Below are positions 25,852 through 36,067 of a stretch of DNA of 64,000 bases, piece by piece. The position numbers and the translations under genes are program-made. The stretch lies in assembly GCF_016100975.1 (NCBI RefSeq), contig NZ_JACFRN010000004.1, positions 1 to 64,000 on the forward strand, given 5' to 3'. The notes beneath the pieces were generated by a model. The model had not been told where the DNA came from, did no database searches, and saw only the letters and a program-made list of their open reading frames with translations. The stretch is from Lactobacillus sp. W8174. GTDB lineage: Bacteria; Bacillota; Bacilli; Lactobacillales; Lactobacillaceae. How positions within the stretch are numbered: position 1 is the first letter of the stretch; every line of letters starts with the position of its first letter.

Positions 25852-26289
25852 TTATTTAGAACGCATTATTTTCTTTGATAATGCTGTCAATTCGTCACCC
25901 TTGTTGAGCCATTTTTGTATTTCATCATTATTCTTAGCATAAGCAGCTTTTTGCCGTTTAATATCATAAAGCTTAAGCAAACCGTCAAAAGCCGGACCAA
26001 AATCCTCGTTGAGTTTCAAGCTTTTTTCATAAGCATCAATAGCATCATCAACATTACCCAGCTTTTGATAATTTTCCCCCAGCTGGGTTAAAACAGTAGC
26101 TTTTTGTTTATTGCTTGCTACTGACTCTGAGTCGTTGTCATTAAGTTGTTCAGTTAAGTCTTTGATTTGACTCTTGATCTGTTGCTTTTCATCATCTGTT
26201 AACTGGCTGCTTGTTTCATTAGTTTCTTTATCTGCAGCTGAATTACTTTCCGTTGCATTTGATTTAAAAATTTTCGACCAAAACGACAT
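25852..26289 (-). CDS. TPR-repeat protein of the PTS operon
   Basis: Hydrophilic protein of 145 aa. N-terminal MSFWSKIFKS is followed by a low-complexity acidic region (15-60) and one to two TPR-like helices (TVLTQLGENYQKLGNVDDAIDAYEKSL is the best unit, about 66-92). No signal peptide. It sits 21 bases downstream of the EIIC gene and 44 bases upstream of the aldolase, in the same operon. Probably a protein-protein adaptor; role unknown. Confidence 0.7.
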   Translation of the reverse strand: MSFWSKIFKSNATESNSAADKETNETSSQLTDDEKQQIKSQIKDLTEQLNDNDSESVASNKQKATVLTQLGENYQKLGNVDDAIDAYEKSLKLNEDFGPAFDGLLKLYDIKRQKAAYAKNNDEIQKWLNKGDELTALSKKIMRSK

Positions 26290-26310
26290 TATTAAACACC
26301 TCCAAAGTAA

Positions 26311-27642
26311 TTAGCCAAAGGCATGAAAGGCCGGTGCAATAACCCACAGATATAATAAAGCAGCGGTAATGGTATCAACATCTGTAGCTGTGGCGTTTAC
26401 AAAGCCAACTGATGATAATGCGCCAACCAAAAGTGCTGGAAGCAAGGTAATAAACAAACCATGTGCAATACCACCAACGATGGCACCACGTTTGCCGCCA
26501 ATTGCATTACCAAAGATTCCTGCAGTACCGCCCGCAAAGAAATTGGTAGTCATACCTGGCAAGATAACTGCTAGTCCTACTAATGGGGACAAGAACATGC
26601 CAATCACTGTCCCAATAGTTGTCGTTATGAAGCCAATAATGACTGCATTTGGTGAATATGGGAATAAAACTGGACAGTCAAGAGCAGGTACTGAGTTAGG
26701 AACTACCTTCATAGCAATACCACGAAAGGCAGGAACAATTTCACCTAACATCAAACGAACCCCTGAAAGCATTACATAAACACCAACTGTAAATTCAATA
26801 GCTTGTAAAAAGGCATAAATAATGTAGTTTACGCTTCCTGCAGCTCCTCCAGCAGCTTTAATGGACCAGTAGGGACCAGCAAAAGCAGCAGTAATAATGT
26901 ATAAAGGTACCATTACTACCATAATAGAAAGGGAATTATCCTGTAAAAATGACATACTCTTAGGCAGCTTTACGTGTTCCCAAGAATCTTTTCTTTCCTT
27001 AATGTTAGTTACGTGTTGATCAACTTTGCGGTCTCTAACTAGCCAGGCCACGCCTGCCTCAACTAAATATCCAATTGTACAAAAGTGACCCAGGGCAATT
27101 GCATTGCTGCCAGTAATTTTACGTACAATTGGTTGCGCTAATGCCGGCATTGCAATGGCAAAAATACCACCTATAATACTACCCATTAAGATTAACGGAA
27201 AACCTTTTAAGCCGGCAAAGTGACCACCAATAACAGTCATAGTTGCCATCCACAATAAAGCTTGTCCGGTTAAAAAGACATACTTCCATTTAGTAAATCT
27301 GGCTATGATAATGTTCACAATGAAAATACCTAAAAGAGTTAAGGCAATACTATTACCTAAACCCAACTTGTTCATTGCCTGACCATTAATGGCTTCAATA
27401 CTAGGTACAATACCTTTGGTATGAAAACCATGCTGAAAAATTACTGCAAAATAAGCTAAACTTTGTTGAATAATTGTCGAACCAGCGGACAAAACTTCAA
27501 ATCCAAGCAAAGTTTTAAGCGTACCACTTATGACCGCTCCTATTTTTTTACCTTGTAATATTAATCCCAGCATCGCAATTAATGAAATTAAAATTGCTGC
27601 CTGAGTAAGGATATTGTTAATTATCCATTGAATAACGACCAT
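26311..27642 (-). CDS. PTS EIIC, ascorbate/galactitol (UlaA/SgaT) type
   Basis: Membrane permease of 443 aa with about 10-11 hydrophobic segments. It resembles UlaA (VISGTLKTLLGFEVL near the N-terminus; FFAGGTAGIFGNAIGGKRGA near the C-terminus). I start at the ATG at 27642 because AGGAG is eight bases before it; the in-frame GTG at 27651 overlaps that site. It works with the EIIB gene upstream. Since UlaA-type systems carry ascorbate but many relatives carry pentitols or unknown sugars, and no UlaD/E/F enzymes are nearby, the substrate is unlikely to be ascorbate. Confidence 0.9.
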   Translation of the reverse strand: MVVIQWIINNILTQAAILISLIAMLGLILQGKKIGAVISGTLKTLLGFEVLSAGSTIIQQSLAYFAVIFQHGFHTKGIVPSIEAINGQAMNKLGLGNSIALTLLGIFIVNIIIARFTKWKYVFLTGQALLWMATMTVIGGHFAGLKGFPLILMGSIIGGIFAIAMPALAQPIVRKITGSNAIALGHFCTIGYLVEAGVAWLVRDRKVDQHVTNIKERKDSWEHVKLPKSMSFLQDNSLSIMVVMVPLYIITAAFAGPYWSIKAAGGAAGSVNYIIYAFLQAIEFTVGVYVMLSGVRLMLGEIVPAFRGIAMKVVPNSVPALDCPVLFPYSPNAVIIGFITTTIGTVIGMFLSPLVGLAVILPGMTTNFFAGGTAGIFGNAIGGKRGAIVGGIAHGLFITLLPALLVGALSSVGFVNATATDVDTITAALLYLWVIAPAFHAFG

Positions 27643-27665
27643 TTCTCTCACTCCTTTTTATAAAC

Positions 27666-27971
27666 TTAACTATCTGCAATTTGTTTCACAACTGGTAAAA
27701 CTTTTTCTTTAATTTCGTCTTTATCCACGATATTGTCTAAATAGACAAATTTGGTTTTGGGATCAATTTGCATATTAGCAAATTGAGACTCAAAATTGCT
27801 TGCTGAAACAATAACATCGGCATTGAGTGAAGGTGCATCTGAAATCGAATCATGATCTGAATTAACTTCGATACCGGCTTCACTAAAAACATCATCTGCT
27901 TCCATCTGACAAGCTAAGCTTGAGCCCAAGCCATTGCCGCAAATAAAGAACACTGTAGGTACTTTTGCCAT
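27666..27971 (-). CDS. PTS EIIB, ascorbate/lactose-fold type
   Basis: Stand-alone EIIB of 101 aa with the phospho-cysteine loop ICGNGLGSSL (Cys11). It receives phosphate from an EIIA and passes it to the sugar at EIIC. It is 23 bases upstream of EIIC and 21 bases downstream of the regulator gene. No stand-alone EIIA is found in the operon, so the EIIA domain of the upstream regulator is the likely donor. Confidence 0.92.
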   Translation of the reverse strand: MAKVPTVFFICGNGLGSSLACQMEADDVFSEAGIEVNSDHDSISDAPSLNADVIVSASNFESQFANMQIDPKTKFVYLDNIVDKDEIKEKVLPVVKQIADS

Positions 27972-27992
27972 ATTTTTACACTCCTAACTCTA

Positions 27993-30071
27993 TTATCTTT
28001 CTACGCCAAACAAGGTCTTTTTAAAACTTGCTTTATCTTCCTTATTAAATAGTTCTTCAATCTTATTTGGCTTATTTATTAAATCCACAATTGCTTTTAG
28101 AACATTTAAATGTGAGTAGCTGTCAATTGCTGATAAAACAAAAATGATTTTTACTGGATCGTTTGCTTTATTACCAAATTTTATTGGCTCAGCCAGTGAT
28201 GCTACACTAACATCCAATTTTGCAACCCCGTCCTCTGGTCTTGCATGGGCCAAAGCAATTCCAGGACCTATGACAATATACGGCCCAAATTTTTTAACTG
28301 ATTCTTCCATTGCAGCAACATAATCTTCATTAATTGATTTATTTTTTATTAGCGGTTGGCTAGTCTTTTCAATCGCTTCACGCCAATTATCAGCTGTTAT
28401 GTGTATTTGGATCTTGTCATCAGTTAACAAATCTTCAAGCATTGGCCTCACCTCCCTCTCTTTTATTTCAATATGATGTTCAGAAAAAATTTCAATTAAC
28501 TTGTCTACCAAGCGGGCCGAAACATTTTTTCTGGTTTCTGTCTCAATTAGCGAAATGGTGTCTTTAAGTAAATTCTTCTTAACTGAAGGACTTTGTTTTA
28601 AAGACAGCATATGTTTTTTTATGTCTGCTTTGGCAATAAATTTCTTTAACTCCTGATAGTCTTGCTTTCTCGGCACAGGAGGCATTTTAAAGCTGGGGAC
28701 CATTCCCGTTGATTCATTGATTGTCTTAACGACAAAATCTATGTTTAGCTTTCTTAAAGAATTTATATCTTGTAATCCCAAAACTGCCACAACTTCAACA
28801 TTCATGTTTCGGGAAATATTGGCAGCCAAAAGTTGACCGGTAGCCTCACCATAATTGCAAAGAACAGCAATTCTATAAAAGTTGTTTTCCTTAACGCTTT
28901 CTTCATAATACGTACTAAAGTAAACGGTTATAAAAGCTCTCTCTCCTGCTGAAACATTTTTACTGTATTTGCTTTCAAAAAAAGCTGAAATATCTTGATA
29001 AATAGTTGCATAATTGGTCTTAAGCACGTCAGTTAACGGATTAAATACCTCAATATGATTTTCCTGCCTTTGCAAGAATGCTGAAATATGTGAATTAAGC
29101 TGTTCATAAAGTTGTTCAGAATCACGGTAATTAATTTTTTCTACGTCACTCATATAATCTATTAGCCGTAAAGTCAGAAGTTCCGATTCCGCCCACTTGT
29201 CAATTCTTACCTCTTTCTCACCCAAAAATGTTTTAAGAATAAAAGTCATATAGCTTTTTTCATTTTCCGGAACTGTCAGCTCCAACTTACCCAGCAAATT
29301 GTTCACAGAGTTCATAATTCTAGTATTAGCAATTTCTAAATTGGAAACCTGACTGTCATCAAGATATTGCTTTTCCTGCAAGCGTCTAATCCAAATGGCC
29401 ATTAAAACAGAAATTTGTGCTTCTCTAGCAGAAACTCCTTCGTAACGACCACCAAGTATTAGTTCCTTAGCAACTTTATTAGTTTGCTCAAGTATGTTGG
29501 GATTTAAATAATCAATTACTATTTGGTAACTATCACTTCCTTCAAAGCTGCCTTTTTCCGTTAATTGTGAAATATCAATATTTTCAACAATTAATTGTTG
29601 AATCATTGTTCTGATATTTCTTTCAGCACCTTCAATTTTTGCTCCTTGTTGCGTATCTAAGGTCAGAGAATATTTAGCAAGAAATTCTCTAACCTGACGC
29701 ATATCCTTGTCCATTGTGCTTTTACTTATATTCAGCCGCTTTTGTTCTTCATAAATTTTTACCTGGCGAGGAGCTTTTAAAAAACTGATAATGATATGAA
29801 GTTGCCTTTCTTTAGGATCAAGAAATGTATCCGAACTAATTTTTAAAGAGTGAGATAAGGAATGCCTGGCATCCAAATCAAGACAAAAATAAAGTTGCCC
29901 CCGCTTATTAGAAATTCCAGTAATTGAAAGGTCACTTAAAGTTCTGTTAATATCATCTACATCATTTCTGATAGTTCTGGAAGAAACATTCAAGGCTTGA
30001 CTCAATTCATCGATTGATAAATTTTCTTTATCAAGCAACTCATTTATTATCAGTAATTGCCGGTCTTTCAT
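27993..30071 (-). CDS. PRD-domain transcriptional regulator with fused EIIB-like and EIIA domains
   Basis: MtlR/UlaR-BglG family regulator of 692 aa. Two N-terminal helix-turn-helix segments (about 1-140), two PRD domains (about 180-390), an EIIB-gat-like domain with a P-loop cysteine (VLCNYGEATGQLL, about 400) and a C-terminal fructose-mannitol EIIA domain with phospho-His near 609 (PGIALAHARPEDG). Phosphorylation state of these domains should couple sugar transport to operon transcription. Start at ATG 30071 follows GAGG. As the only EIIA in the operon, it may also serve the transporter directly. A cre lies upstream at 30097. Confidence 0.92.
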   Translation of the reverse strand: MKDRQLLIINELLDKENLSIDELSQALNVSSRTIRNDVDDINRTLSDLSITGISNKRGQLYFCLDLDARHSLSHSLKISSDTFLDPKERQLHIIISFLKAPRQVKIYEEQKRLNISKSTMDKDMRQVREFLAKYSLTLDTQQGAKIEGAERNIRTMIQQLIVENIDISQLTEKGSFEGSDSYQIVIDYLNPNILEQTNKVAKELILGGRYEGVSAREAQISVLMAIWIRRLQEKQYLDDSQVSNLEIANTRIMNSVNNLLGKLELTVPENEKSYMTFILKTFLGEKEVRIDKWAESELLTLRLIDYMSDVEKINYRDSEQLYEQLNSHISAFLQRQENHIEVFNPLTDVLKTNYATIYQDISAFFESKYSKNVSAGERAFITVYFSTYYEESVKENNFYRIAVLCNYGEATGQLLAANISRNMNVEVVAVLGLQDINSLRKLNIDFVVKTINESTGMVPSFKMPPVPRKQDYQELKKFIAKADIKKHMLSLKQSPSVKKNLLKDTISLIETETRKNVSARLVDKLIEIFSEHHIEIKEREVRPMLEDLLTDDKIQIHITADNWREAIEKTSQPLIKNKSINEDYVAAMEESVKKFGPYIVIGPGIALAHARPEDGVAKLDVSVASLAEPIKFGNKANDPVKIIFVLSAIDSYSHLNVLKAIVDLINKPNKIEELFNKEDKASFKKTLFGVER

Positions 30072-30096
30072 ATTCCTCACCTCAATTCAAATAATA

Positions 30097-30110
30097 CGTT
30101 ACCGCTTACA
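30097..30110 (-). promoter_or_regulatory. cre site upstream of the PRD regulator/PTS operon
   Basis: On the minus strand TGTAAGCGGTAACG matches TGWAARCGNWWNCA at 13 of 14 positions, 26 bases before the start codon at 30071. Indicates CcpA repression of the whole PTS operon. Confidence 0.7.
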
Positions 30111-30201
30111 TATAAAAAAGAGTTTATTGTTTCCAATTTCTTTTGAAAAATAAGACACATAGTCTACCTACTTTCAACAAAATTATGCAAAAAACTACAC
30201 T

Positions 30202-30246
30202 AAAAAAGAAGACACCTTGCGTTAACAACTATTGTGTCTTCTTTAA
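30202..30246. terminator. Terminator after deoC
   Basis: AAAGAAGACAC (30205-30215) / GTGTCTTCTTT (30234-30244); on the minus strand the second arm runs into a T tract. It separates deoC from the PTS operon. Confidence 0.87.
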
Positions 30247-30267
30247 ATACTCTATTTTGCGCTAAAT

Positions 30268-30921
30268 CTATGATTCTTTTATTATTTTTAGACTTGCACT
30301 TGCCCCTAATCTAGTAGCTCCACTAGCAATCATTTGGCAGGCTTCAGCTTTAGTATGAATGCCGCCTGCTGCTTTGATGCCCATTTTAGTTCCGACGGTT
30401 GCGGCCATAATCTTAACATCTTCTGCTCTAGCTCCATATTTTGCAAAGCCAGTTGACGTTTTCACGAAATCAGCACCAGATTTTTCTGCTATCAAGCATG
30501 CTTTTTTTATTTGCTGCGAATTAAGAAAACAATTTTCAAGAATTACTTTTACCTTTTTTCCCTTTGAATGTACCGCTTCGACAACCGCTTTTTCATCTTT
30601 AAGCACTACATCATAGTCTTCAGAAAGAAACGCTCCGATATTTTGAACCATATCACATTCATCGGCACCATTTGCGACTGCTTGTGTTGCTTCAAAAACT
30701 TTAGTTTCAGTAGTAGTTGCTCCTAGGGGAAAACCAATCACCGTTACAGTATTAATTTTTGTTCCTTGTAATTTTTCACTCACATATTTTACCCAAAAAG
30801 GATTTACACAGACAGACGCAAATTGATATTTTTTAGCCTCTGAAATCACCTTATCAATTTGCTCTTGAGTCGCATTTGGTTCCAATAAAGTATGATCAAT
30901 ATATCTATTAAGTTTTTCCAT
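30268..30921 (-). CDS. deoC: Deoxyribose-phosphate aldolase
   Basis: Cleaves 2-deoxyribose 5-phosphate into acetaldehyde and glyceraldehyde 3-phosphate. The 217-aa class I aldolase has YIDHTLL, CVNP, VIGFPLGA, ADECDMVQNIGA and the Schiff-base Lys154 in FVKTSTGF, then KAAGGIHT. I start at ATG 30921, preceded by AGGAG; longer in-frame starts (to 31032) lack a ribosome-binding site. No deoB, deoD or pdp is adjacent. It lies directly upstream of a PTS operon in the same orientation but is separated by a terminator. Confidence 0.93.
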   Translation of the reverse strand: MEKLNRYIDHTLLEPNATQEQIDKVISEAKKYQFASVCVNPFWVKYVSEKLQGTKINTVTVIGFPLGATTTETKVFEATQAVANGADECDMVQNIGAFLSEDYDVVLKDEKAVVEAVHSKGKKVKVILENCFLNSQQIKKACLIAEKSGADFVKTSTGFAKYGARAEDVKIMAATVGTKMGIKAAGGIHTKAEACQMIASGATRLGASASLKIIKES

Positions 30922-31082
30922 TACCTTTTCTCCTATTCTGCAAATAAAGTAGTTATAAATATAGATTAATTGGTTAAGAAATTTTTTAAAAGCACTTTCT
31001 TTTTCAAAATTCTCAGGTAAATTCATAAACAATGTTTCAGTTTAATGATTACCAGGTTAACTTGCCCTAACTTCATAATACA

Positions 31083-31124
31083 AAAAGCAGGTCATAAGTT
31101 TTAACCAAATTTATGACCTGTTTT
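31083..31124 (-). terminator. Terminator after the FMN-binding remnant
   Basis: On the minus strand AAAACAGGTCATAA (31124-31111) / TTATGACCTGCTTTT (31098-31084), near-perfect stem with T tract. Confidence 0.82.
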
Positions 31125-31152
31125 AAATGCTTATTAAATTCTTGATAAATAT

Positions 31153-31356
31153 CTATTTAATTTTGCTTAATACATCCCCGATAGCATCTTTCAATCCTCT
31201 AGTAGTATTAGAGGCGCCCGAAACTGCATCTACGTCAACCTTATTTTCAGCGACCATTTTTTGAGGTAATTCGTTAATAGCTTTTTGGCCATAATCATCA
31301 GATTCAACTTGTTTCAGCACCTCAACTTTTTTATTTATCAGCAATTTAAATTCCAT
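31153..31356 (-). pseudogene. Truncated FMN-binding domain remnant
   Basis: A 67-codon frame with the C-terminal core of the FMN_bind domain: KVEVLKQVESDDYGQKAINELPQ-type region followed by VDAVSGASNTT, the flavin-attachment-type D-x-x-SGAT-x-T/S motif. The N-terminal strands of the domain and any signal peptide are missing. Its ATG begins three bases after the purB terminator T tract and has no Shine-Dalgarno, so it is unlikely to be expressed. It still has its own downstream terminator at 31083-31124. Probably the end of a decayed extracellular flavoprotein (PplA-like) gene. Confidence 0.6.
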
Positions 31357-31358
31357 GA

Positions 31359-31391
31359 CAAAAAGCAGCTCACTATTAAGTGAACTGCTTT
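31359..31391 (-). terminator. Terminator after purB
   Basis: On the minus strand AAGCAGTTCACT (31390-31379) / AGTGAGCTGCTT (31374-31363), one G-U pair, followed by TTT; begins six bases after the purB stop. Confidence 0.82.
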
Positions 31392-31396
31392 ACTAA

Positions 31397-32692
31397 TTAT
31401 TCTAAACCAACTTTTTTAAAGATTTCATCAACATGACGCAAATGGTAATGATAATCAAATGCATCAGCTACATCATCTTCTGAAAGATAGTCCATGATTA
31501 GACTATCTTCAACTAATTTTCTAAAGGAAATCCCTTCGTTCCACGATCTCGTGGTTAATTTTTGAACCATATCATAGGCATCTTCACGAGAAAGACCAGC
31601 CTCATCAATCAGTTTTAATAATAAGCGCTGGGAATAAATCAACCCATAAGTTTTATCCATGTTCTTAAGCATGGTTTCTGGGAAAACATCAAGGTTAGTC
31701 AAAATGCGGTTAAAACGATTGAGCATATAATCAATACCAATTGTCGTATCAGGTAAAATTACACGTTCAGCACTGGAATGGGAAATATCGCGTTCATGCC
31801 AAAGTGATACATCCTCATAAGCAGTTATAATATGACCCCGTAAAACCCGTGCCATTCCACAAAGATTTTCTGAGCCAATAGGATTACGTTTGTGAGGCAT
31901 TGCTGAAGAACCTTTTTGCCCTGCACGGAAGTGTTCTTCTACTTCATGGATTTCAGAGCGTTGCAAACTTCTAATTTCGGTTGCCCAATTTTCAATACTT
32001 GTGGCTATTAGCGCCAAAGTAGCAATATATTCAGCATGCAAATCGCGTGGCAATACTTGACTGGTAATTGGCTGCTGAGTTAAGTCTAGCTGCTTTAAGA
32101 CACTGGTTTCAACAGCTGGTGGTACGTTAGCAAAAGTCCCAACGGCACCGGAAATTTTTCCTGATTCTACTCCCTTTGCTGCATGATCAAAGCGTTCGAT
32201 ATCACGCTTAATTTCCGCATACCAACGAGCTAGTTTCAAGCCAAAAGTAGTGGGTTCAGCTTGCACACCATGCGTGCGCCCCATTTCCACCGTATTTTTA
32301 TATTTACGTGCTTTTTCAGCAATCGTCTTTTTTAGTTCATGCAGATCTTGGCGAATAATCTCATCTGCCTGTTTTAAAATATAACCCTGCGCCGTATCTA
32401 CAACATCCGTCGAAGTCAGACCAAAGTGCACCCACTTTTTCTCAGGACCCAGGCTTTCAGAAACCGTTCGTGTAAAAGCAACCACGTCATGATGAGTTAC
32501 CTGCTCCAATTCTGCCACCCGCTCTGGCGTGAAGCTGGCATTTTGGGCAATTTTAGCAGCATCTTCTTGAGGCACTTCCCCTAATTCACTCCAGGCATTG
32601 GTAGCAGCAATTTCTACTTTTAGCCATGCTTCGTATTTATTTTCATCAGACCATATTTTACCCATTTCAGGGCGAGTATAACGTTCCAGCAT
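31397..32692 (-). CDS. purB: Adenylosuccinate lyase
   Basis: Fumarase/aspartase-fold enzyme (431 aa) that makes AMP from adenylosuccinate and also acts on SAICAR in IMP synthesis. Signature SSAMPHKRNPIGSEN is complete; the TSTDVVDT and RTHGVQAEPT segments carry active-site residues. It is three bases downstream of purA, and the two form a purA-purB operon for IMP to AMP conversion. Confidence 0.96.
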   Translation of the reverse strand: MLERYTRPEMGKIWSDENKYEAWLKVEIAATNAWSELGEVPQEDAAKIAQNASFTPERVAELEQVTHHDVVAFTRTVSESLGPEKKWVHFGLTSTDVVDTAQGYILKQADEIIRQDLHELKKTIAEKARKYKNTVEMGRTHGVQAEPTTFGLKLARWYAEIKRDIERFDHAAKGVESGKISGAVGTFANVPPAVETSVLKQLDLTQQPITSQVLPRDLHAEYIATLALIATSIENWATEIRSLQRSEIHEVEEHFRAGQKGSSAMPHKRNPIGSENLCGMARVLRGHIITAYEDVSLWHERDISHSSAERVILPDTTIGIDYMLNRFNRILTNLDVFPETMLKNMDKTYGLIYSQRLLLKLIDEAGLSREDAYDMVQKLTTRSWNEGISFRKLVEDSLIMDYLSEDDVADAFDYHYHLRHVDEIFKKVGLE

Positions 32693-32695
32693 AAA

Positions 32696-33991
<1,296 letters not shown>

Positions 33992-34026
33992 TCACCTCAT
34001 TAAATTTCTACAAATATCACGTAAAT

Positions 34027-34055
34027 AGTCTAGCAATTTACCATTCTTTAGTCAA
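34027..34055 (-). promoter_or_regulatory. purA-purB promoter
   Basis: On the minus strand TTGACT (34055-34050), 17 bases, TAGACT (34032-34027). PurBox 1 lies five bases upstream of the -35. Confidence 0.65.
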
Positions 34056-34059
34056 ATTT

Positions 34060-34072
34060 AAATGCGAATTAT
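34060..34072 (+). promoter_or_regulatory. PurBox 1 (PurR operator half)
   Basis: AAATGCGAATTAT matches the Firmicute PurBox AWWWCCGAACWWT at 11 of 13 positions. Inverted relative to PurBox 2, as in B. subtilis paired operators. Confidence 0.5.
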
Positions 34073-34091
34073 TATAGCAAGTTTATTTTTA

Positions 34092-34104
34092 ATAGTTCGA
34101 TTTT
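34092..34104 (-). promoter_or_regulatory. PurBox 2 (PurR operator half)
   Basis: On the minus strand AAAATCGAACTAT matches AWWWCCGAACWWT at 12 of 13 positions. It lies five bases upstream of the guaC -35 box. Confidence 0.55.
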
Positions 34105-34108
34105 TATA

Positions 34109-34137
34109 TTGACAAAAAAAGCATTTTTGATTATAGT
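34109..34137 (+). promoter_or_regulatory. guaC promoter
   Basis: TTGACA (34109-34114), a 17-base spacer and TATAGT (34132-34137). Confidence 0.8.
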
Positions 34138-34179
34138 TACTTCGTTTGTAAAGATATTTATTTAGGAGCCGATTTACTT

Positions 34180-35172
34180 ATGAGCAATTATTTCAGTATG
34201 GAAGCCTTTGATTATGATGATATCCAGCTTGTGCCCAATAAGGGCATCATTAAAAGCCGTCATGACGCGGATACCAGTGTTAAGTTCGGAAACCGAACAT
34301 TTAAAATACCTGTCGTACCTGCCAACATGGAAAGCGTCATTAACGATGATTTGGCGGTTTGGCTGGCCCAAAACGGCTACTACTATGTCATGCACCGCTT
34401 TCAACCGGAAAAACGACTCGCTTTTATCAAAATGATGCATGAAAAAGGCCTATTTGCTTCTATATCTGTTGGTATTAAAAAAGGCGAATATGATTTTATC
34501 GATCAACTAGTTGCTGAAAACATTAAGCCTGAATATATCACGATTGATGTCGCCCACGGTCATTCTATCTATGTAATTGATATGATCAAATACATTAAAG
34601 AAAAATTACCTGATACTTTCTTAACAGCAGGTAATATTGCAACTCCTGAAGCCGTACGTGAATTAGAAGGCGCAGGGGCAGACGCTACAAAAGTTGGTGT
34701 TGGCCCTGGCCGCGCATGCATTACCAAACTTAAAACTGGTTTTGGTACTGGTGGCTGGCAACTAGCTGCTTTAAGAATGTGCAGTAAAGTGGCCAGCAAG
34801 CCATTGATTGCAGATGGCGGTATCCGTTATAACGGCGATATAGCAAAATCAATTCGTTTTGGCGCTACCATGGTTATGATTGGTTCAATGCTTGCAGGGC
34901 ATGAAGAGTCACCTGGTAATGTAATCAAAATTAACGGTAAAACCTATAAGCAATATTGGGGCTCTGCTTCGGAAGTGCAAAAAGGAGCTTATCGCAATGT
35001 TGAGGGTAAACAGATGCTTGTTCCCTACCGCGGTCATATTGCTGACACGCTAAGAGAAATGCAAGAAGACTTGCAATCCTCAATTTCATATGCCGGGGGC
35101 AGAGATCTTAGTTCAATTAAATTAGTTGATTATGTGATTGTTAAAAATACAATCATGAATGGTGACAAATAA
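34180..35172 (+). CDS. guaC: GMP reductase
   Basis: NADPH-dependent conversion of GMP to IMP, 330 aa, IMPDH/GMPR fold without a CBS insertion. Catalytic Cys180 lies in [11 protein letters not shown]; other markers are [22 protein letters not shown] and the AYRNVEGK C-terminal flap. TTAGGAG precedes the ATG. Divergent from purA and paired with it through PurBoxes. IMP dehydrogenase is excluded by length and by the GMPR-type CITK rather than CTTR-like context. Confidence 0.94.
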   Translation: MSNYFSMEAFDYDDIQLVPNKGIIKSRHDADTSVKFGNRTFKIPVVPANMESVINDDLAVWLAQNGYYYVMHRFQPEKRLAFIKMMHEKGLFASISVGIKKGEYDFIDQLVAENIKPEYITIDVAHGHSIYVIDMIKYIKEKLPDTFLTAGNIATPEAVRELEGAGADATKVGVGPGRACITKLKTGFGTGGWQLAALRMCSKVASKPLIADGGIRYNGDIAKSIRFGATMVMIGSMLAGHEESPGNVIKINGKTYKQYWGSASEVQKGAYRNVEGKQMLVPYRGHIADTLREMQEDLQSSISYAGGRDLSSIKLVDYVIVKNTIMNGDK

Positions 35173-35241
35173 GTAAGTTATTTTCTTATCTCTAAATTGT
35201 TAAATATGGTAGCAATTTGTATTTCCTGTTAAAATAATGTT

Positions 35242-35278
35242 ATCCCAGTTCTGTAAATAGTCAGTGCTGGGATTTTTT
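35242..35278 (+). terminator. guaC terminator; rest of 35173-35478
   Basis: ATCCCAG (35242-35248) / CTGGGAT (35267-35273), inner CTG/CAG pairs, then TTTTTT. The remaining gap of about 200 bases to the next gene is A+T-rich with no gene or clear motif. Confidence 0.82.
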
Positions 35279-35478
35279 GTATTCAAATTTGAAGAAATTG
35301 TTCCCTAGTTAAAGTCTATTCTACTGGCAGCAATCAGAAAGAAACTCACACATTTTCAATTAGTTGCCTGGTATTTCTTTATTTATGCTTTTTTATCCGT
35401 TTTAAAGTGTTACACGAAGCATAGAAAGCGTATAATTTGTTTGTAGTGAAGTTAAATTTTGTATAGAGGTAATAAAAA

Positions 35479-36024
35479 ATGAAATTTAAAAAAGTGATTA
35501 TGTTGGCAGCCGCCTTAATAAGTGTTGGCACGATTGGGAGTTTTATTAATACGCCAAGTAATGTGCAAGCTAAGCAAACTAAGGCAGTTTTTCCTAAAAG
35601 CTGGCGTGGAACATGGTACTCATATAATTCCAAGACAAAGAAAATCGATAAGATGACATTCACTAAAACAAAACAAATATATTACGAAAATGGCCACCAG
35701 TATCCTAAATTGTTAAAAGCTAAACCTAAGGTCATGCCTAAACCTAGTAAAAAAACAAGATCTTGGGTTTATTTATCAAATAAAATGACTCAGAAAGGCT
35801 ATACTTGGACAGGAGTTGGCATTTGGGGTTACCCTGACGAAGGTACGCTTGATTGGTATAATGTTGCTAAATTAGATGGAAATAAAGTTTTAGGTTATGC
35901 AGAATATCAGAATGTTTATTGGTATGTAGATAGTCACTGGTACCAGACAGCTAAACTTGCCAAAAAGTTAAAAGATCGCAAATATCCAAATTACGACTTT
36001 ATTATTGGCGGTGATGACTTATAA
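35479..36024 (+). CDS. Secreted protein of unknown function
   Basis: 181 aa with signal peptide (basic MKFKK, hydrophobic core, cleavage near VQA-KQ, about 31-32). The mature part is basic and rich in Trp/Tyr: FPKSWRGTWYSYNSKTKKIDKMTF at its start resembles the 'W-x-G-TW' opening of small lipocalin-like secreted proteins found in lactobacilli, but I cannot assign a family. No anchor motif. GAGG is ten bases before the ATG. First of three adjacent secreted-protein genes. Confidence 0.75.
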   Translation: MKFKKVIMLAAALISVGTIGSFINTPSNVQAKQTKAVFPKSWRGTWYSYNSKTKKIDKMTFTKTKQIYYENGHQYPKLLKAKPKVMPKPSKKTRSWVYLSNKMTQKGYTWTGVGIWGYPDEGTLDWYNVAKLDGNKVLGYAEYQNVYWYVDSHWYQTAKLAKKLKDRKYPNYDFIIGGDDL

Positions 36025-36067
36025 ATTTATCCATATATTCTTATTTTGTTTTTAAAGGGAATAAATA

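Noticed and set aside
26369-26779. Plus-strand frame of 136 codons inside the EIIC gene.
   Set aside because: Opposite-strand shadow of a clear PTS permease; Pro/Thr-rich without domain, no ribosome-binding site.
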